A DNA stretch of 64,000 nt from Clarkia xantiana subsp. parviflora. Taxonomy: Eukaryota; Streptophyta; Magnoliopsida; Myrtales; Onagraceae. This document shows, piece by piece, positions 33,901 to 43,604 of the stretch. Position 1 is the first letter of the stretch; each line of letters starts with the position of its first letter. The DNA lies in assembly GCA_036873135.1 (NCBI GenBank), contig JAPTYO010000007.1:9096763-9160762 (forward strand). Direction: 5' to 3'. A model generated the notes under the pieces. The model did not search any database and was not told where the DNA came from. It worked only from the letters and a program-made list of their open reading frames with translations. The position numbers and the translations under genes were made by a program.

Positions 33901-36521
33901 CTTACCAACACTGGGTTGGCTACCCAAGTCTGGAATCGGATCTCCCTAATGAACCCAGCGTCGAGCAATCTGCCAACCTCCTGCTGGATTGCAATCCTCT
34001 TGTCTGTTCCCATCGGACGTCTCTTCTGTGCGATCGGCTTGATCGTGGGGTCGATATTCAATTCATGCTCGATCACGTCCCGACTTATTCCCGGCATATC
34101 ACTCGGGGACCAGGCAAATAATTCCTTGAATTCTTTCAATAGGGCGATCAACTCCTGAGCTTTTTCTTCGGATAGGGCGGATCCGATCTTTACCCTTCTC
34201 TCGGGTCCATCTATCTCGACTTCTTTTAGGTCCTCCATGGGGGCGGGACGCCCAAACTCCTCTCGAGGATCAGTGTCTGTCTGGAGAACCGACATAGCCT
34301 CCTTCCTCGATCTCCTTGTGGCGTTGACATAGCATCGTCTCGACGCCACCTGGTCGCCTTTCACTTCGCCGACCCCATTCTCAGTCGGGAACTTCAGTTT
34401 CTGATGGACGGTCGAGGCTACCGCCATCAGCGGGTTGATAGTGGTTCTTCCAATGATCGCATTGTACGTCCCTGTGGATTCGACCACCACGAACTCCACA
34501 TCTCTCTTCTCCATCTTCCAGCCACTGCCGAACCACACGGGCAATGTGATAACCCCCAATGGATAAGAGGTTGTGCCACAAAATCCTACCATCGGGAAGT
34601 TAACCTCCCGTAAGTCTTTCTTCTTCTTCCCCATCTGCTCCAGGGCGTCGGAGAAGAGGATGTCGGAGGAGCTTCCTCCATCAATGAGGATCCTCTTCAC
34701 TTCGAATCCCCCTACATCCAATGTCACTACTAGGGCATCCTCGTGGGGGGTCTCTACTCCCTCCAGATCCTTCGCTGAGAAGGTGATCTCCATCTCCTCC
34801 TTCGGGGTCCATGACCGAGACCTTTTTCCCAAAACCACTGCTACGGGCACTTGGTTGGCATAACGCTCCCGAGAAGACGATGTGTCTCCTCCCGCAGCGA
34901 ACCCTCCATGGATCACATTAATGACCCTCTTCTGTCGGGACCCTGATGGGCCCTCCGAAGGCTCTGCGTCGGACCTTCTCTTCCTTGGGGACCTCGATCG
35001 GGATTTGGATCTTGATCGAGATCGGGAACGGGGCTTGCAGCGCGAATCTCCCACGAACTCCTTCAGCTTACCCCTCTGGATAAGCTTCTCTATTTCCCTC
35101 TTCAGCTCCCGACACTGGTCAGTATCGTGACCGGAGGCCCGATGGAATCGGCAGTAACGGTCGGTGCGGGAGCCCAACTTTTCTCCTTCCTTCTTCTTGG
35201 GGAAACGAGCGAGGCCTTGTTTTTCCATTACTGCCAAGACCTCTTTCAAAGGCCTGTTGAGGGGGGTAAACTCCTCTCTCTGACTGTCCCTCTTGGTCGG
35301 ACGCCTATCCTCCCTCCGATCAGAGCGTCCACGACTTCGACTACCCTCGGAGCTATCCTTCTTGTGTCGGTTGTCCAATGGTTTGAACAACTGCTTTCCT
35401 TCACGCCCCTTGGGAGGAGCCAATTCTCCAGCGGCGATCTTCGACTCTTGGACGTCGATTTGCTGTTTTACCCTCGCCTGAAGTGCCTCCATGTTCCAGA
35501 CTTTTTTGGCCGCGACGCTGTGAAGTAAGTCGGAGCCGTAGGGGGGATTGAGGTTTTTCAGGAAGGTACGGATGGCCTCGCCCTCCGATATCTCCTCATC
35601 CAGCTCGGTCATACCAGCCGTGTAACGCTGGTAGTATTGGGCCAGCGATTCGTCGGGCCTCTGGACCACCTCATGCAGGGTCCGAACACTCTTCAGCAGC
35701 CGTCGACGCCCTTGGTACTGGGCGATGAATCGCTGATGCATATCCTTCCAACAGGTTATACATCCAGTGGGCAGACTGTAAAACCATGTCATCGCCTTCT
35801 CTCCCAAGGTACTCGGGAACAACGCGCAGATAACATCCTCATCTGGGGTCCTGCCCATGCACGCTGTCAGGTGCTTCTGCACGTGGCGAACCGGATCCGC
35901 GACCCCGTCATACTCGTCTATCTTCGGGATACCCAAGCCTGGAGGGGCCAGGGTATGGATCAGTCTGGGAACGAAAGGATGGGTCTCCTGACTCCCCAAT
36001 TCCGACATCATGGGCTTCTGATCTCCCATGCAAATACCCACAATCTTCACTACCTGATCGGCAGTGAGGGGACCATTCAGGGGAATGGTCCTTTGTTGTA
36101 CTGGCCCTGGTCCATCGACCACGAAATTCTCCGCCGGTGCCGGATTGGGAGGAATGGGCTGTTCCCTCAACGGAGGGGGTGGCGGCAGGTTGTCGTCCAC
36201 CTGCCTTCTGGGAGCATCTCGCCGCGGAGGGAGCGGCGGTAGATCTACGGCCTGCCTTCTGGCAGCTTCTCTTCGGTCTAGGAGGGCCTCCATGGCCTCC
36301 ATGAATAGGGGCATGGCCTCTGCCACTACCCTGGCCAGCTCTGGATTCTGGGAAGGTGCCTCGTTCCTGGATCCACCAGGGGGGTTGTTCCTTCGCGCGG
36401 TGTCGTCTCGGCGAGTGCTGTCACCATCGTCTCTCAAATCCTGATGCTGTGTAGCATCCTCAGGGGGATTGCTGGTGGCCGGCACCTGCTTGCCTGATCG
36501 TTGCGGCCTGTTGCCAGCCAT
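30921..36521 (-). CDS. Gag-Pol polyprotein of a Tat-lineage Ty3/gypsy element, intact frame
   Basis: A single 1866-codon frame. Gag fills about residues 1-590, including a Tat-type knuckle CRFHRASGHDTDQC at about 455 and an Arg/Ser-rich stretch. The protease has LIDGGSSSDILF at about 613. Reverse transcriptase (about 830-1010) has FMDAYSGYNQ and YVDD (about 980). The following ancestral RNase H reads LYLYLAISSFATSSVL, lacking the usual Asp, so it looks catalytically dead. A second, archaeal-type RNase H (about 1280-1400) has YTDGSS, NNEAEYEAL, CDASLIVNQ and NVEADALSKYA, giving the expected acidic residues. Integrase has an HHCC zinc finger (about 1505-1550), WGIDLVGP, SDNGPPF and GQVEAANK (the D, D, E residues). 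No stop or frameshift is seen, so the proteins could be made, although the element lacks its 3' LTR. Confidence 0.96.
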   Translation of the reverse strand: MAGNRPQRSGKQVPATSNPPEDATQHQDLRDDGDSTRRDDTARRNNPPGGSRNEAPSQNPELARVVAEAMPLFMEAMEALLDRREAARRQAVDLPPLPPRRDAPRRQVDDNLPPPPPLREQPIPPNPAPAENFVVDGPGPVQQRTIPLNGPLTADQVVKIVGICMGDQKPMMSELGSQETHPFVPRLIHTLAPPGLGIPKIDEYDGVADPVRHVQKHLTACMGRTPDEDVICALFPSTLGEKAMTWFYSLPTGCITCWKDMHQRFIAQYQGRRRLLKSVRTLHEVVQRPDESLAQYYQRYTAGMTELDEEISEGEAIRTFLKNLNPPYGSDLLHSVAAKKVWNMEALQARVKQQIDVQESKIAAGELAPPKGREGKQLFKPLDNRHKKDSSEGSRSRGRSDRREDRRPTKRDSQREEFTPLNRPLKEVLAVMEKQGLARFPKKKEGEKLGSRTDRYCRFHRASGHDTDQCRELKREIEKLIQRGKLKEFVGDSRCKPRSRSRSRSKSRSRSPRKRRSDAEPSEGPSGSRQKRVINVIHGGFAAGGDTSSSRERYANQVPVAVVLGKRSRSWTPKEEMEITFSAKDLEGVETPHEDALVVTLDVGGFEVKRILIDGGSSSDILFSDALEQMGKKKKDLREVNFPMVGFCGTTSYPLGVITLPVWFGSGWKMEKRDVEFVVVESTGTYNAIIGRTTINPLMAVASTVHQKLKFPTENGVGEVKGDQVASRRCYVNATRRSRKEAMSVLQTDTDPREEFGRPAPMEDLKEVEIDGPERRVKIGSALSEEKAQELIALLKEFKELFAWSPSDMPGISRDVIEHELNIDPTIKPIAQKRRPMGTDKRIAIQQEVGRLLDAGFIREIRFQTWVANPVLVRKSNGKWRMCVDFRDLNKACPKDCYPLPRIDQLVDATSGHELLSFMDAYSGYNQIKMAKKDAPHTAFYADSEVFQYDVMPFGLVNAGATYQRMVNKLFGDMIGSTMEAYVDDMLVKSRRASDHVGNLAMAFERMKLHQVRLNPAKCAFGVHSGKFLGFMVSQRGIEVNPEKLRAIEEMQSPTNHREVQVLNGRLASMNRFLSKASDRSMPFFSVLRANRQFEWTAECEKAFQALKQHLRTLPPLAKPAPGEPLYLYLAISSFATSSVLVKAVEGNQIPVYYVSKAFAKSEMNYPPIEKYLFALIITARKLRPYFHAHEITVLTDQPLKHFLNRPDASGRLVKWAVELSEFRIHFAPRTAIKGQALADFIVESTIPDPEATETVEGATGNTEEVPTAEQSEQPNKENTWELYTDGSSSSDGSGAGFVLIPPGGAEPLRYALALTFRATNNEAEYEALITGLKIAKGTGIEHLKVKCDASLIVNQVRGQYGAKNPVMKKYLQEARTLKESFKSFDIEAIPREENVEADALSKYALGAPLEESRKVHFLEKVILSTTDPSEVCAIGTGSEEESTWMTPIIAYLTTGALPEDKVAAERLRRMSINYAMVDNQLYKKGLLSTPFLKCVAEPDTTRILRELHEGVAACHEGARSILRKALNLGYYWPTMNKEATALVRSCDACQRYASNITAPAADLMPIGSAWPFAQWGIDLVGPLPKAKSQCTHLLVAIDYFSKWIEAKPLAKTTAGHIIKFLQTRILSRYGVPKVIISDNGPPFNGAQLERFLDKFGIEHRTASVHHAQTNGQVEAANKIVMEGLKKRVYALDGKWLDELENVLWAVRTTPKRSTGETPFALVYGTEAVAPVEIAVASHRTRSYEPSTNPERARIGPLTNDETRRLELSLLEEKRLEADIAQARMRLATARYYNRKVKSRQFYAGELVLRRNEFALQDRINKMSPKWEGPYKIVGMPAPNAYKLEDLDGKVLRNTFSGEHLKKCHV

Positions 36522-36570
36522 GGTATGGAATCAGAGGGAAGCGAACTTACTTTGGCTTTTTGTTGCGATT

Positions 36571-36587
36571 CCCACAGACGGCGCCAA
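36571..36587 (-). other. Retroelement primer-binding site
   Basis: Directly after the LTR on the minus strand lies TTGGCGCCGTCTGTGGG, a tRNA-complementary primer site of the form common in Tat-lineage elements. I do not assign the exact tRNA. Confidence 0.8.
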
Positions 36588-36679
36588 TGTTGGATCACGG
36601 TAGGAACTCCGGTTACGGTGACGGATTCCTTAGTGTTGGATCACGGTAGGAACTCCGGTTACGGTGACGGATTCCTTAG
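36588..36679. repeat. 46-bp perfect tandem duplication at the LTR end
   Basis: The block beginning TGTTGGATCACGGTAGG and ending GGATTCCTTAG occurs at 36588-36633 and again, without gap, at 36634-36679. It is the last part of the LTR next to the primer-binding site. Confidence 0.98.
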
Positions 36680-37273
36680 CTCCTCGCAATCCTGCAGAAG
36701 GGGAATAGAGGGCGGTGGCCCAGAATCCCTCTCCGATGCTTAACGTAAGTACGGTGATCAAGCAAGCAATATGTGAGTGTGTAAAAAACGTAACCCTAAC
36801 CTGTGATAACTTCCCTCCTTTTATAGGGGGAAGGCTATCTCAGTTACCTGATTAGGCGGTTGGATTGTGATCCACTATCCCAAATATCTCGCCGTATATC
36901 TTGCCACGTATCTGTACAGTTATATGTATCCCACATATCTCGCCCATTATACCACTACTGTAATCATGGCGAGATTTCCGGGATTGTGCCCTTACTGGTG
37001 AGTCTCGATCATTATCGGAGACTCCCAAGTTGCGTCGTTGAGGATTCGGTGTCGGGGAGTGGTGTCAACTCCCATATCGGGACCGACTACGTCCAGGTCC
37101 GATATCTTCGGGGCTCTCCCCTATCGGGGCCATGCTTACTCGGGGCCATTCAATGTCGGGGCCTCCTTCCGTCGGAGCCCTTAGCCTTCCAGCAGCCCAG
37201 CTCCTAGCCCAACGGGCCTAGTCGCCGTTTGCCAATCGTTAAGGGGCCTAACGGCCTCAGCCGGGGCCCATCA
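36588..37273 (-). repeat. 5' LTR of the Tat element
   Basis: On the minus strand it begins TGATGGGCCCCGGC and ends GTGATCCAACA next to the primer site, so it has TG...CA ends and about 686 bp. The minus strand has CTATAAAAGG at about 36817-36826, a likely promoter TATA box. Its outer end is inferred from the TG dinucleotide and the return to AT-rich DNA; without a second LTR it cannot be confirmed. Confidence 0.7.
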
Positions 37274-37300
37274 GACTCGATTCTGAGATGTATAATAATG

Positions 37301-37803
37301 GGGTTAATAATTAAAAAATAACTATGTCTGAAGTTTCAAATGTTAAACTATAATGTCAAGTGTTTCAATTTTGTTAAAATGTAGTGTCTCGGTATGATTA
37401 TTTTAGAAAAGTCAATTCGGACGAAAACGACTGTCAAATTCGAGCTCCCATATATACTATTTTCTCGTCATCTTGTCGGGACCGTCACCAAAAAAGCTAG
37501 CCATATCCGCGCAAGTAAATCATGTTCTGTTGTCGTTGGAAGTCGCTCAACACCACTCTGCTATAAACCTTTTATTTTGGATGTTCAACTTTTAAGTGAA
37601 ATTTGACGATTTTGTGAAAAGTAATGAGTGATGGATTATGAGTGAGTGAGTGAGTTGATAAAAATGTTTGAAGGAAGATGAAAACGCAGAGACACCCAAT
37701 TTCAACAATAATGAAACATAAGACAGTCCATTTTAACATTTCAAACTTCAAACACCTATTTTTAACATCTAGTAAACATTCGACAGCTTTTTAGTTATTA
37801 ACC
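37301..37803. mobile_element. GGGTTAATAA-type MITE next to the LTR
   Basis: The left end GGGTTAATAATTAAAAAATA and the right end TTTTTAGTTATTAACC are inverted repeats. Subterminal ...GAAGTTTCAAATGTTAAACT also has an inverted partner on the right (AACATTTCAAACTTC). The interior (GTGTCTCGGTATGATTA, CAAATTCGAGCTCCCATA, GTGATGGATTATGAGTG) matches the outer element of the 53734-56177 nest. Confidence 0.78.
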
Positions 37804-38418
37804 TAATTAATAAACGAAACGTCGAATTATAATTTTAAATTTTTTAAAAATATATATAAGCCAACTAGACTAGAGCAGTTCTCTACACTTGCAAGTTGAA
37901 GCTCATTGATTAATGTTTCTTGGTAAGGTCATTCATTAATAAAACAAGCTTTTCAGCACCCCAATGGTTTATGTTTTCAATGCATTATTGATGAATCATT
38001 AAGGAGTCAACGCCCATCATACATAGAATATAAATTCCTTCATGTTAGCTCATTCGATCTGGCGGGTAATAACTACCTATACGAATTTACTTTGTTACGT
38101 AATTCCTAAACGGTAAGCATCGATATATATGGTGTATACTAACTAATAATAATACAAGGATAATCATCTATTTACATTGCCGATTATATTTTTAACATGC
38201 GCATTACATTAGATTAACTAATGTGATGCAGAATATAGAATAGTCAAAAGGCAGAGCAATAAAACAATTAAAAATGAATCAATGCTTTGAATAATCAAGA
38301 TTAGTGGAGGCAAGGGAAGTAGATTTGGGTGAAAAGAAAAATATAATAACTAATGAATAGAGGGGGCATCAAGAAAATGATTCTCTCGTAATGAAATTTG
38401 ATTGATAACAATATAACT
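37804..38418. other. AT-rich spacer
   Basis: No gene or recognisable element. The 73-codon minus frame at 38301-38522 overlaps the terminal repeat of the next element and is not coding. Confidence 0.45.
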
Positions 38419-38428
38419 TTCACGAATA

Positions 38429-39474
38429 GGGTTAAGAACCTATGAAAGGTCTGAACTATCACCCATGTTAACGGGAGAGGTCTGAAATTTAAATAGTTAA
38501 TAACAGAGGTCTGAAATTTCAATTTTGTTGATTTGAGGTTTTCCGTCCATTTTTAGGGTTAAATTTAACAGAATTGTGTGAAATGACATTTTTGCCCCTT
38601 TAATATTTTGTTTTATTTAATATCTTATTTAAGGAAATGTGAAATGACAATTTTACCCCTAAAGTCAAATTAAAACCACCCAACTCCGGCCACCACCACC
38701 CGACTCCGGCCACCACCACCCGACTCCGGCCACCACCACCCGACTCCGGCGACCACCACCCGACTCCGGCGACCACCACCTCGACTCCGACGACCACCAC
38801 CTCGGCTCCGGCGACCCGACTCCGGCCACCACGGGGCCAAAAAAGCTCCGATCGGGGCCAAAAAGCTCCGATCGGGGCCAAAAAAAGCTCCGATCGGAGC
38901 CAAAAAAGCTCTGATCGGAGCTTTGTGGCTCTGGTCGGAGCCACAGAGCTCCGGCCGGGGCCACAGAGCTCCGATCTGGAGCTCTATGGCCCCGACCGGA
39001 GCCACAGAGCTCCGATCGGAGCTTTTTGGCTCCGATCGGAGCTTTTTTGGCCCCGATCGGAGCCCAATCGGGGCCGGTGGCTCCGATTTTGGCCCAATCG
39101 GAGCCTTGGTGGTGGTCGCCGGAGTACGGTGGTGGTCGTCGGAGTACGGTGGTGGTCGCCGGAGTACGGTGGTGGTCGCCGGAGTACGATTGGTGGTCGC
39201 CGGAGTACCGTGGTGGCTTCAAGGGCATTTTGGTCTTTTCACTCCATGCATGTGAGGGGCACACTTGATAGAAGGGCATTTTTTGAATTTTATTTAATTT
39301 CCGGTCACATGCCAAGCATGTGACCAACTTCCGTTAGTTTTAACGGAAAAAACTAACGGAGACCGCTGTTATCAACAAAACAGAAATTTCAGACCTCTGT
39401 TATTAACTTTTTAAATTTCAGACCTCTCCCGTTAACATGGGTGATAGTTCAGACCTTTCATAGGTTCTTAACCC
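38429..39474. mobile_element. Mutator-like foldback element with 10-bp target duplication
   Basis: It is flanked by perfect 10-bp repeats TTCACGAATA (38419-38428 and 39475-39484). The ends GGGTTAAGAACCTATGAAAG / CTTTCATAGGTTCTTAACCC begin inverted arms of about 100 bp, nearly identical. The interior is GC-rich: a 20-bp minisatellite (CGACTCCGGCCACCACCACC, about 38681-38830), a palindromic GCTCCGATCGGAGC cluster (about 38840-39105), then the first minisatellite inverted (GGAGTACGGTGGTGGTCGCC, about 39106-39215). No transposase is encoded. The long frames across it on both strands arise from the minisatellites. Confidence 0.92.
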
Positions 39475-39727
39475 TTCACGAATAAGAGGTAATTAAATCA
39501 AATGTAAGCACTCGAAGGGTGTCCCTTCAAATTGTATCTAGCTGTTAAAATTTTAACACGTGTTCTTAGATTTAATATTTTCCTTCTAGGATTCACCAAT
39601 CACAGTTGGATTTTAGCGAAAAAATAAATAACAAAATTAATTACATTTAGGACACATGTCAAGATCCTAACGGTGTCCACGTAAAAATATTAATTTTCAA
39701 GGACCAAAAAGTAAATAAACTTTTTAA

Positions 39728-39729
<2 letters not shown>

Positions 39730-39771
<42 letters not shown>
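39730..39771. repeat. (TA)n microsatellite
   Basis: About 42 bp of uninterrupted TA. Confidence 0.97.
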
Positions 39772-39773
<2 letters not shown>

Positions 39774-39796
39774 GGAAGAAAAAAAAAACCATGTAA

Positions 39797-39950
39797 TATG
39801 GTGTGGTGGTTCAACGCATCATCTCTTAACTAGAGGTCATGGTTCAATCCGCGCTAGTGATCATAAAAAATATAAAAATATTAATGGTCAGCACCTTACC
39901 CGTTGCGGGCTGACGGAATTAATGAGGCGCAATTAAGGAAGGAAGAGGGG
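39797..39950 (+). repeat. tRNA-like SINE-type fragment
   Basis: TGGTGTGGTGGTTCAACGCA, CTTAACTAGAGG and then GGTTCAATCCG resemble A and B boxes. A related head is on the minus strand at about 51168-51222. The end is not defined. Confidence 0.4.
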
Positions 39951-40179
39951 GTAAATAGGGGAAAAAATTGTTTTTTTTTTTCTAATAAAATAAATGAGGT
40001 AATAGTGACGATCCTAAACTTATTCCGCTACGCAATATTCGTTTTTTTTACTCAAAGCGAGAGTTTTTTCTGACTAGACTTAATGAACAATCATTATCTG
40101 CACCCATCAATATAAACCCACCAACAGACCTTCTAGTATAGTTGAGATGTCAGTTTGTTAAACCAAGTTCTATTTGCTT

Positions 40180-40182
<3 letters not shown>

Positions 40183-40271
<89 letters not shown>
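40183..40271. repeat. Long (TA)n microsatellite, about 44 units
   Basis: An uninterrupted 89-bp TA run, the longest in the window. Confidence 0.98.
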
Positions 40272-40273
<2 letters not shown>

Positions 40274-40299
40274 ATTGGGACCTACTTTTTGTTAACAAA

Positions 40300-41330
40300 T
40301 TATCGCAAAGTGACAATAGGATGGTGTCGTGTATATTTGTGTCTTGTTGCTAGTGACACACATGTCTACTTGTGTCGTGTCAAAACATGTTCATCCTATT
40401 TTTGTGTCGTATCGTGTCTGACTGTCTGTGTCACAAAATTATCTTGTCGTGTTCGTATGACATGCTTGTGACATGATAAATTGATAAATGCTATCTCTGG
40501 AAAATTAATAATACTAATATTACACATCTAACTTTTTTTTTTTTTTTAATACAAATATTATAAAATAATCCAAAATTACCAACATCACATTTGACAAACA
40601 TATTCAATTTAGAGAAATTCATCATTGTATTATTTTTATGTTATAATTGTTGTAGGTCTGCGGTGCACTAAATGTGAGTAACGATATAAGTATTAGGGAT
40701 GGGCATAGAACCGGTCCAGATCGTAACTGGTTTAAACAGTTCCATTTTGTTTCGAATTTTGAATTGGCTAATGTATATGTGTGAAAAACTCATCATTTTT
40801 CGAATTGGTTCTGGACTGTTTGATAAAAATTAGTATGGTTTGGTCCATAACCAGTCCGAAATCGGTTTGACTCGTTTTTACATACCGATTTACACTATAT
40901 TTTTTTCAAAAGAAAATCAGTCCAAAATCATTCCAGTCCGGTCCAGTTCAAGACCGGTTCCAAAGAAGTATACTAACGGTTCTTAGTACGGTTCTCCACT
41001 TGAAAATTTGGTATGTTTAGAACCTTACCGGACTGAATCGATTATAAATAGTGCGGTCATAACCCGTCCGGATCGATGTATTCTTAAAATATATATTGAT
41101 TTAAGGGCTTAGTTGCAATATTGAAAATGAGGTCTATATGTACATATTAAATAATCATGTCTATACGTGTTTTAGTCGTGCACATGCAGCTCTGAGCTAC
41201 ACGGGCCTGCTTAGTCGTGTATATTCGTGTCAGAGAGTTGTTTAGACACGGTCCATAATAAAGATGTGAAAAAACAACACTGTTACAGTTCGTGTATTTG
41301 TATCGTGTCAGAAATTGTCACTTAGTAACT
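40300..41330. mobile_element. Diverged hAT-like region rich in CGTGTCGTGT words
   Basis: The ends AAGTGACAAT (about 40307) and ATTGTCACTT (about 41318) form a 10-bp inverted repeat, with CGTGTCGTG-like words inside both. A second hAT-like start, TAGGGATGGGCATAGAACCGG, is nested at about 40696, with a diverged end near 41090. It resembles the 59427-59968 element. No target duplication was established. Confidence 0.4.
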
Positions 41331-41942
41331 GTCAGACCTAAACCTAACTCACGGCGGATTACGTTTTGAAAACGTGCAATTTTGAAAAGAGTCGTCACTG
41401 GTTAATTAAAAGGCTAACTAGAATCCTAAATTACCTAAGCGAATAACGAATTAAACACCTAGGTATAAAATCGGTATACGATTATAAATTCAAGTTTGGG
41501 CGTTCTATTACGAATTAAAAATATAACTTTTTAACTACGCCAATACGGTACTCAATTCAATTAATTTGCCAATTTTATTTTTATGTATGTTACATCAGAT
41601 TAATCTAACGATGTCAAGATTTGACTAAAATTTTATCATATGCAAAATATTATCAACTATATGACCCTAAATCTAAAAAAGACTAATTCAAATTTATAAC
41701 TCATAATTAAGACGAAATCTAAAACCTCAAAATTATCTAACATGCTTAAATACATACATAACCTAATATATATTTAACATACATACAATTTGAGCAACTT
41801 AAACATACTAAGTAACTAAGTTTAAACCAATTACATTTAAATTACATAAATAAATATTACATTATAATAATAATAAGATAATGGCATAATAATAATAATA
41901 AAATAAAGTTAAATAAAAAAAGTAAAAAAATGAACAAAATAG
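41331..41942. other. AT-rich DNA without recognised content
   Basis: No coding frame. Nothing beyond simple A/T-rich sequence was recognised. Confidence 0.4.
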
Positions 41943-42362
41943 AACGGCCGTACGTATACCTGCGGGGGAGCTCGGGACCTACGTCATGGCTGGACCAGTG
42001 GGCGACGGTGGCAGCAGCGAAGGGCGACGGAGACAGCAGTTTCGGGCGACAGCGGATGGCAGCAGCGAACGACCGGGAGACGCGGGGAGTTAAGCTGGAT
42101 TTGGTGTGACGAGCGGACAACGGACGGAATAGGCAGTCGACCGGAGAAGAAACAAACTTGGGCGGGAGGTGGAGCTCGCAGCTGGCGTGGTGACCTCCGG
42201 GACGAGGGATGGTGATGACGGTGTAGCGAGGGGAGGTCAACGGTGGAGGTCTGAGGCGGGAGTTTTGGACGGAGAATGCAGGGTCTTCGGGTGGAGGGAG
42301 GTGGTTCCGGTCGAGCGTGGAGGACAGTTCGCGAGGGCGGAGCTCCGGTGGTCACTGGGCGG
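41943..42362. other. Isolated GC-rich island between transposons
   Basis: About 420 bp of clearly GC-rich sequence bounded by AT-rich DNA on the left and a foldback element on the right. It carries overlapping minus-strand frames of 127 and 138 codons, rich in Arg/Pro/Ser/His, with no motif. It may be a captured gene fragment or transposon interior. Confidence 0.4.
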
Positions 42363-42533
42363 AGCCCCAAATTTCTATTTTTTTTCAGTTTAGTCCTCAA
42401 ATTTATTGTCCTAACTTTTTATTTTTTGCAATTTAGATCCTAAACATTGTCAACCGCACCCTAGGGCTAAATTGATCTAGCCATGGTTCGACAATGGCTA
42501 GGTCGAACCATGGCTATGGTCACCGGACCTGGG

Positions 42534-43604
42534 TAGGGCTGTGCATAAAAACTGGTTCGGGCGAACCGAACCGGAACCAAACCAACCGAACCAATACAAA
42601 CCGGTTCTGACTGAACCGGTTCTTAAATGGTTCGGTTTTGATAAGGAATATATGGAGCTGTTTTCAACTGGTTCAAAACAGCTTCCGAACCAGTTTTTCA
42701 GAACCACTTTTATTACATAAAGCCTAAATTATTAAATAGTAACACACTCTTGCATCTTTTTTTTTGGTAGATTAAAGGGCTATAAACAAGCCGAGTATCC
42801 GGCAAGCTCGACTCGACTCAGTTTACTCGAGCTCGAACTCGACGAGCCTTAATTTTTCAAGCTCGAGCTCGACTCGGTGCCATACTTGACATATTCGAGT
42901 TCGGCTCGATAAGGTTAAAAATTCAATTAAATAATAAATGGTGCATCTTAGCTCGATGTCGAACTCTTCCTCGACTCAATATATACATATATAATATTAT
43001 TACGTAAAACTCGAAAAACTCAAACTCGAACTCGACTCGAATATGCAAAACAAAAAAGCTCGATTAGGCTCACGAGCCTCTCGATTCGAGTACAAGTGAA
43101 CTCGAACTCGACTCGGTATCAAAAAAAGTTCAACTCGACTCGAAATTTAGCGATTCGAATTTGAATATCGACCAAACCGATCTCGAGAAGTTCACGAGTA
43201 GCTTGAATCGTTTACACCCATAGGGTAGATCCTTCACTATTTGGGTTTGGTTCATATTGGATATATAGGTGGTCGTAGCAGGTTTGTTTACTTATATATA
43301 GTTATTATATATTATGTTAGCTCATATCAGTTCTACAATCAATTGAGTTTAGTTTTTAACTCGAAACTTAACTCAGGAATAGTTCTATATTGGCTGTATA
43401 TTTTGAATTTTAGTAATAAAAAAAAGGTGTATATTTTGAATTTTAGTAAAATGAAAAAAGCTTCAAAACCGGTTCGAACCGGTTCAAAACCGGTTCTCCT
43501 ATGGTTCGGTTTTTACCTGGTACAGAAAACCAACTGAACCTAAAATCTGGTTCCGGTTCGGTTCTGAACCGGTTCGGCCAAGAACTGAACCATGCCCAGC
43601 CCTA
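42534..43604. mobile_element. Non-autonomous hAT element with 8-bp target duplication
   Basis: Flanked by perfect 8-bp repeats GACCTGGG (42526-42533 and 43605-43612). The ends are TAGGGCTGTGCA and TGCCCAGCCCTA. Subterminal GGTTCGG/CCGAACC words are many and inverted at the two sides. It encodes no transposase and itself contains a further hAT-like insert. Confidence 0.92.
42776..43220. mobile_element. Inner hAT-like element (CTCGACTCG-rich)
   Basis: Starts GGGCTATAAACAAGCCGAG and ends GAATCGTTTACACCC, with dense CTCGACTCGA words. The ends and words match the element at 51998-52498. No clean target duplication is seen. It is nested in the 42534-43604 element. Confidence 0.6.

Larger units (their letters stand above)
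26834..37273 (-). mobile_element. Tat-lineage Ty3/gypsy LTR retrotransposon, 3'-truncated
   Basis: About 10.4 kb, read on the minus strand: LTR 36588-37273, primer-binding site 36571-36587, gag-pol 36521-30921, 51-bp tandem array about 30287-30811, then an opposite-strand gene 27357-30163 and its promoter to about 26834. The order, the extra archaeal-type RNase H and the opposite-strand ORF downstream of pol fit the Tat lineage (Grande, Retand, RIRE2, Ogre relatives). No second LTR is found at the left side, so the 3' LTR and the polypurine tract are missing. The left limit is placed where sequence changes to retroelement-like GC content; it is approximate. Confidence 0.88.

Noticed and set aside
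38665..39327. 220-codon minus-strand frame and several overlapping frames of over 100 codons on both strands
   Set aside because: They result from 20-bp and ~21-bp minisatellites inside a Mutator-like element; the repeated peptide words have no protein character.
41857..42400. Overlapping 127- and 138-codon minus-strand frames
   Set aside because: Low-complexity Arg/Pro/Ser/His composition with no motifs, in a GC-rich transposon-associated island.
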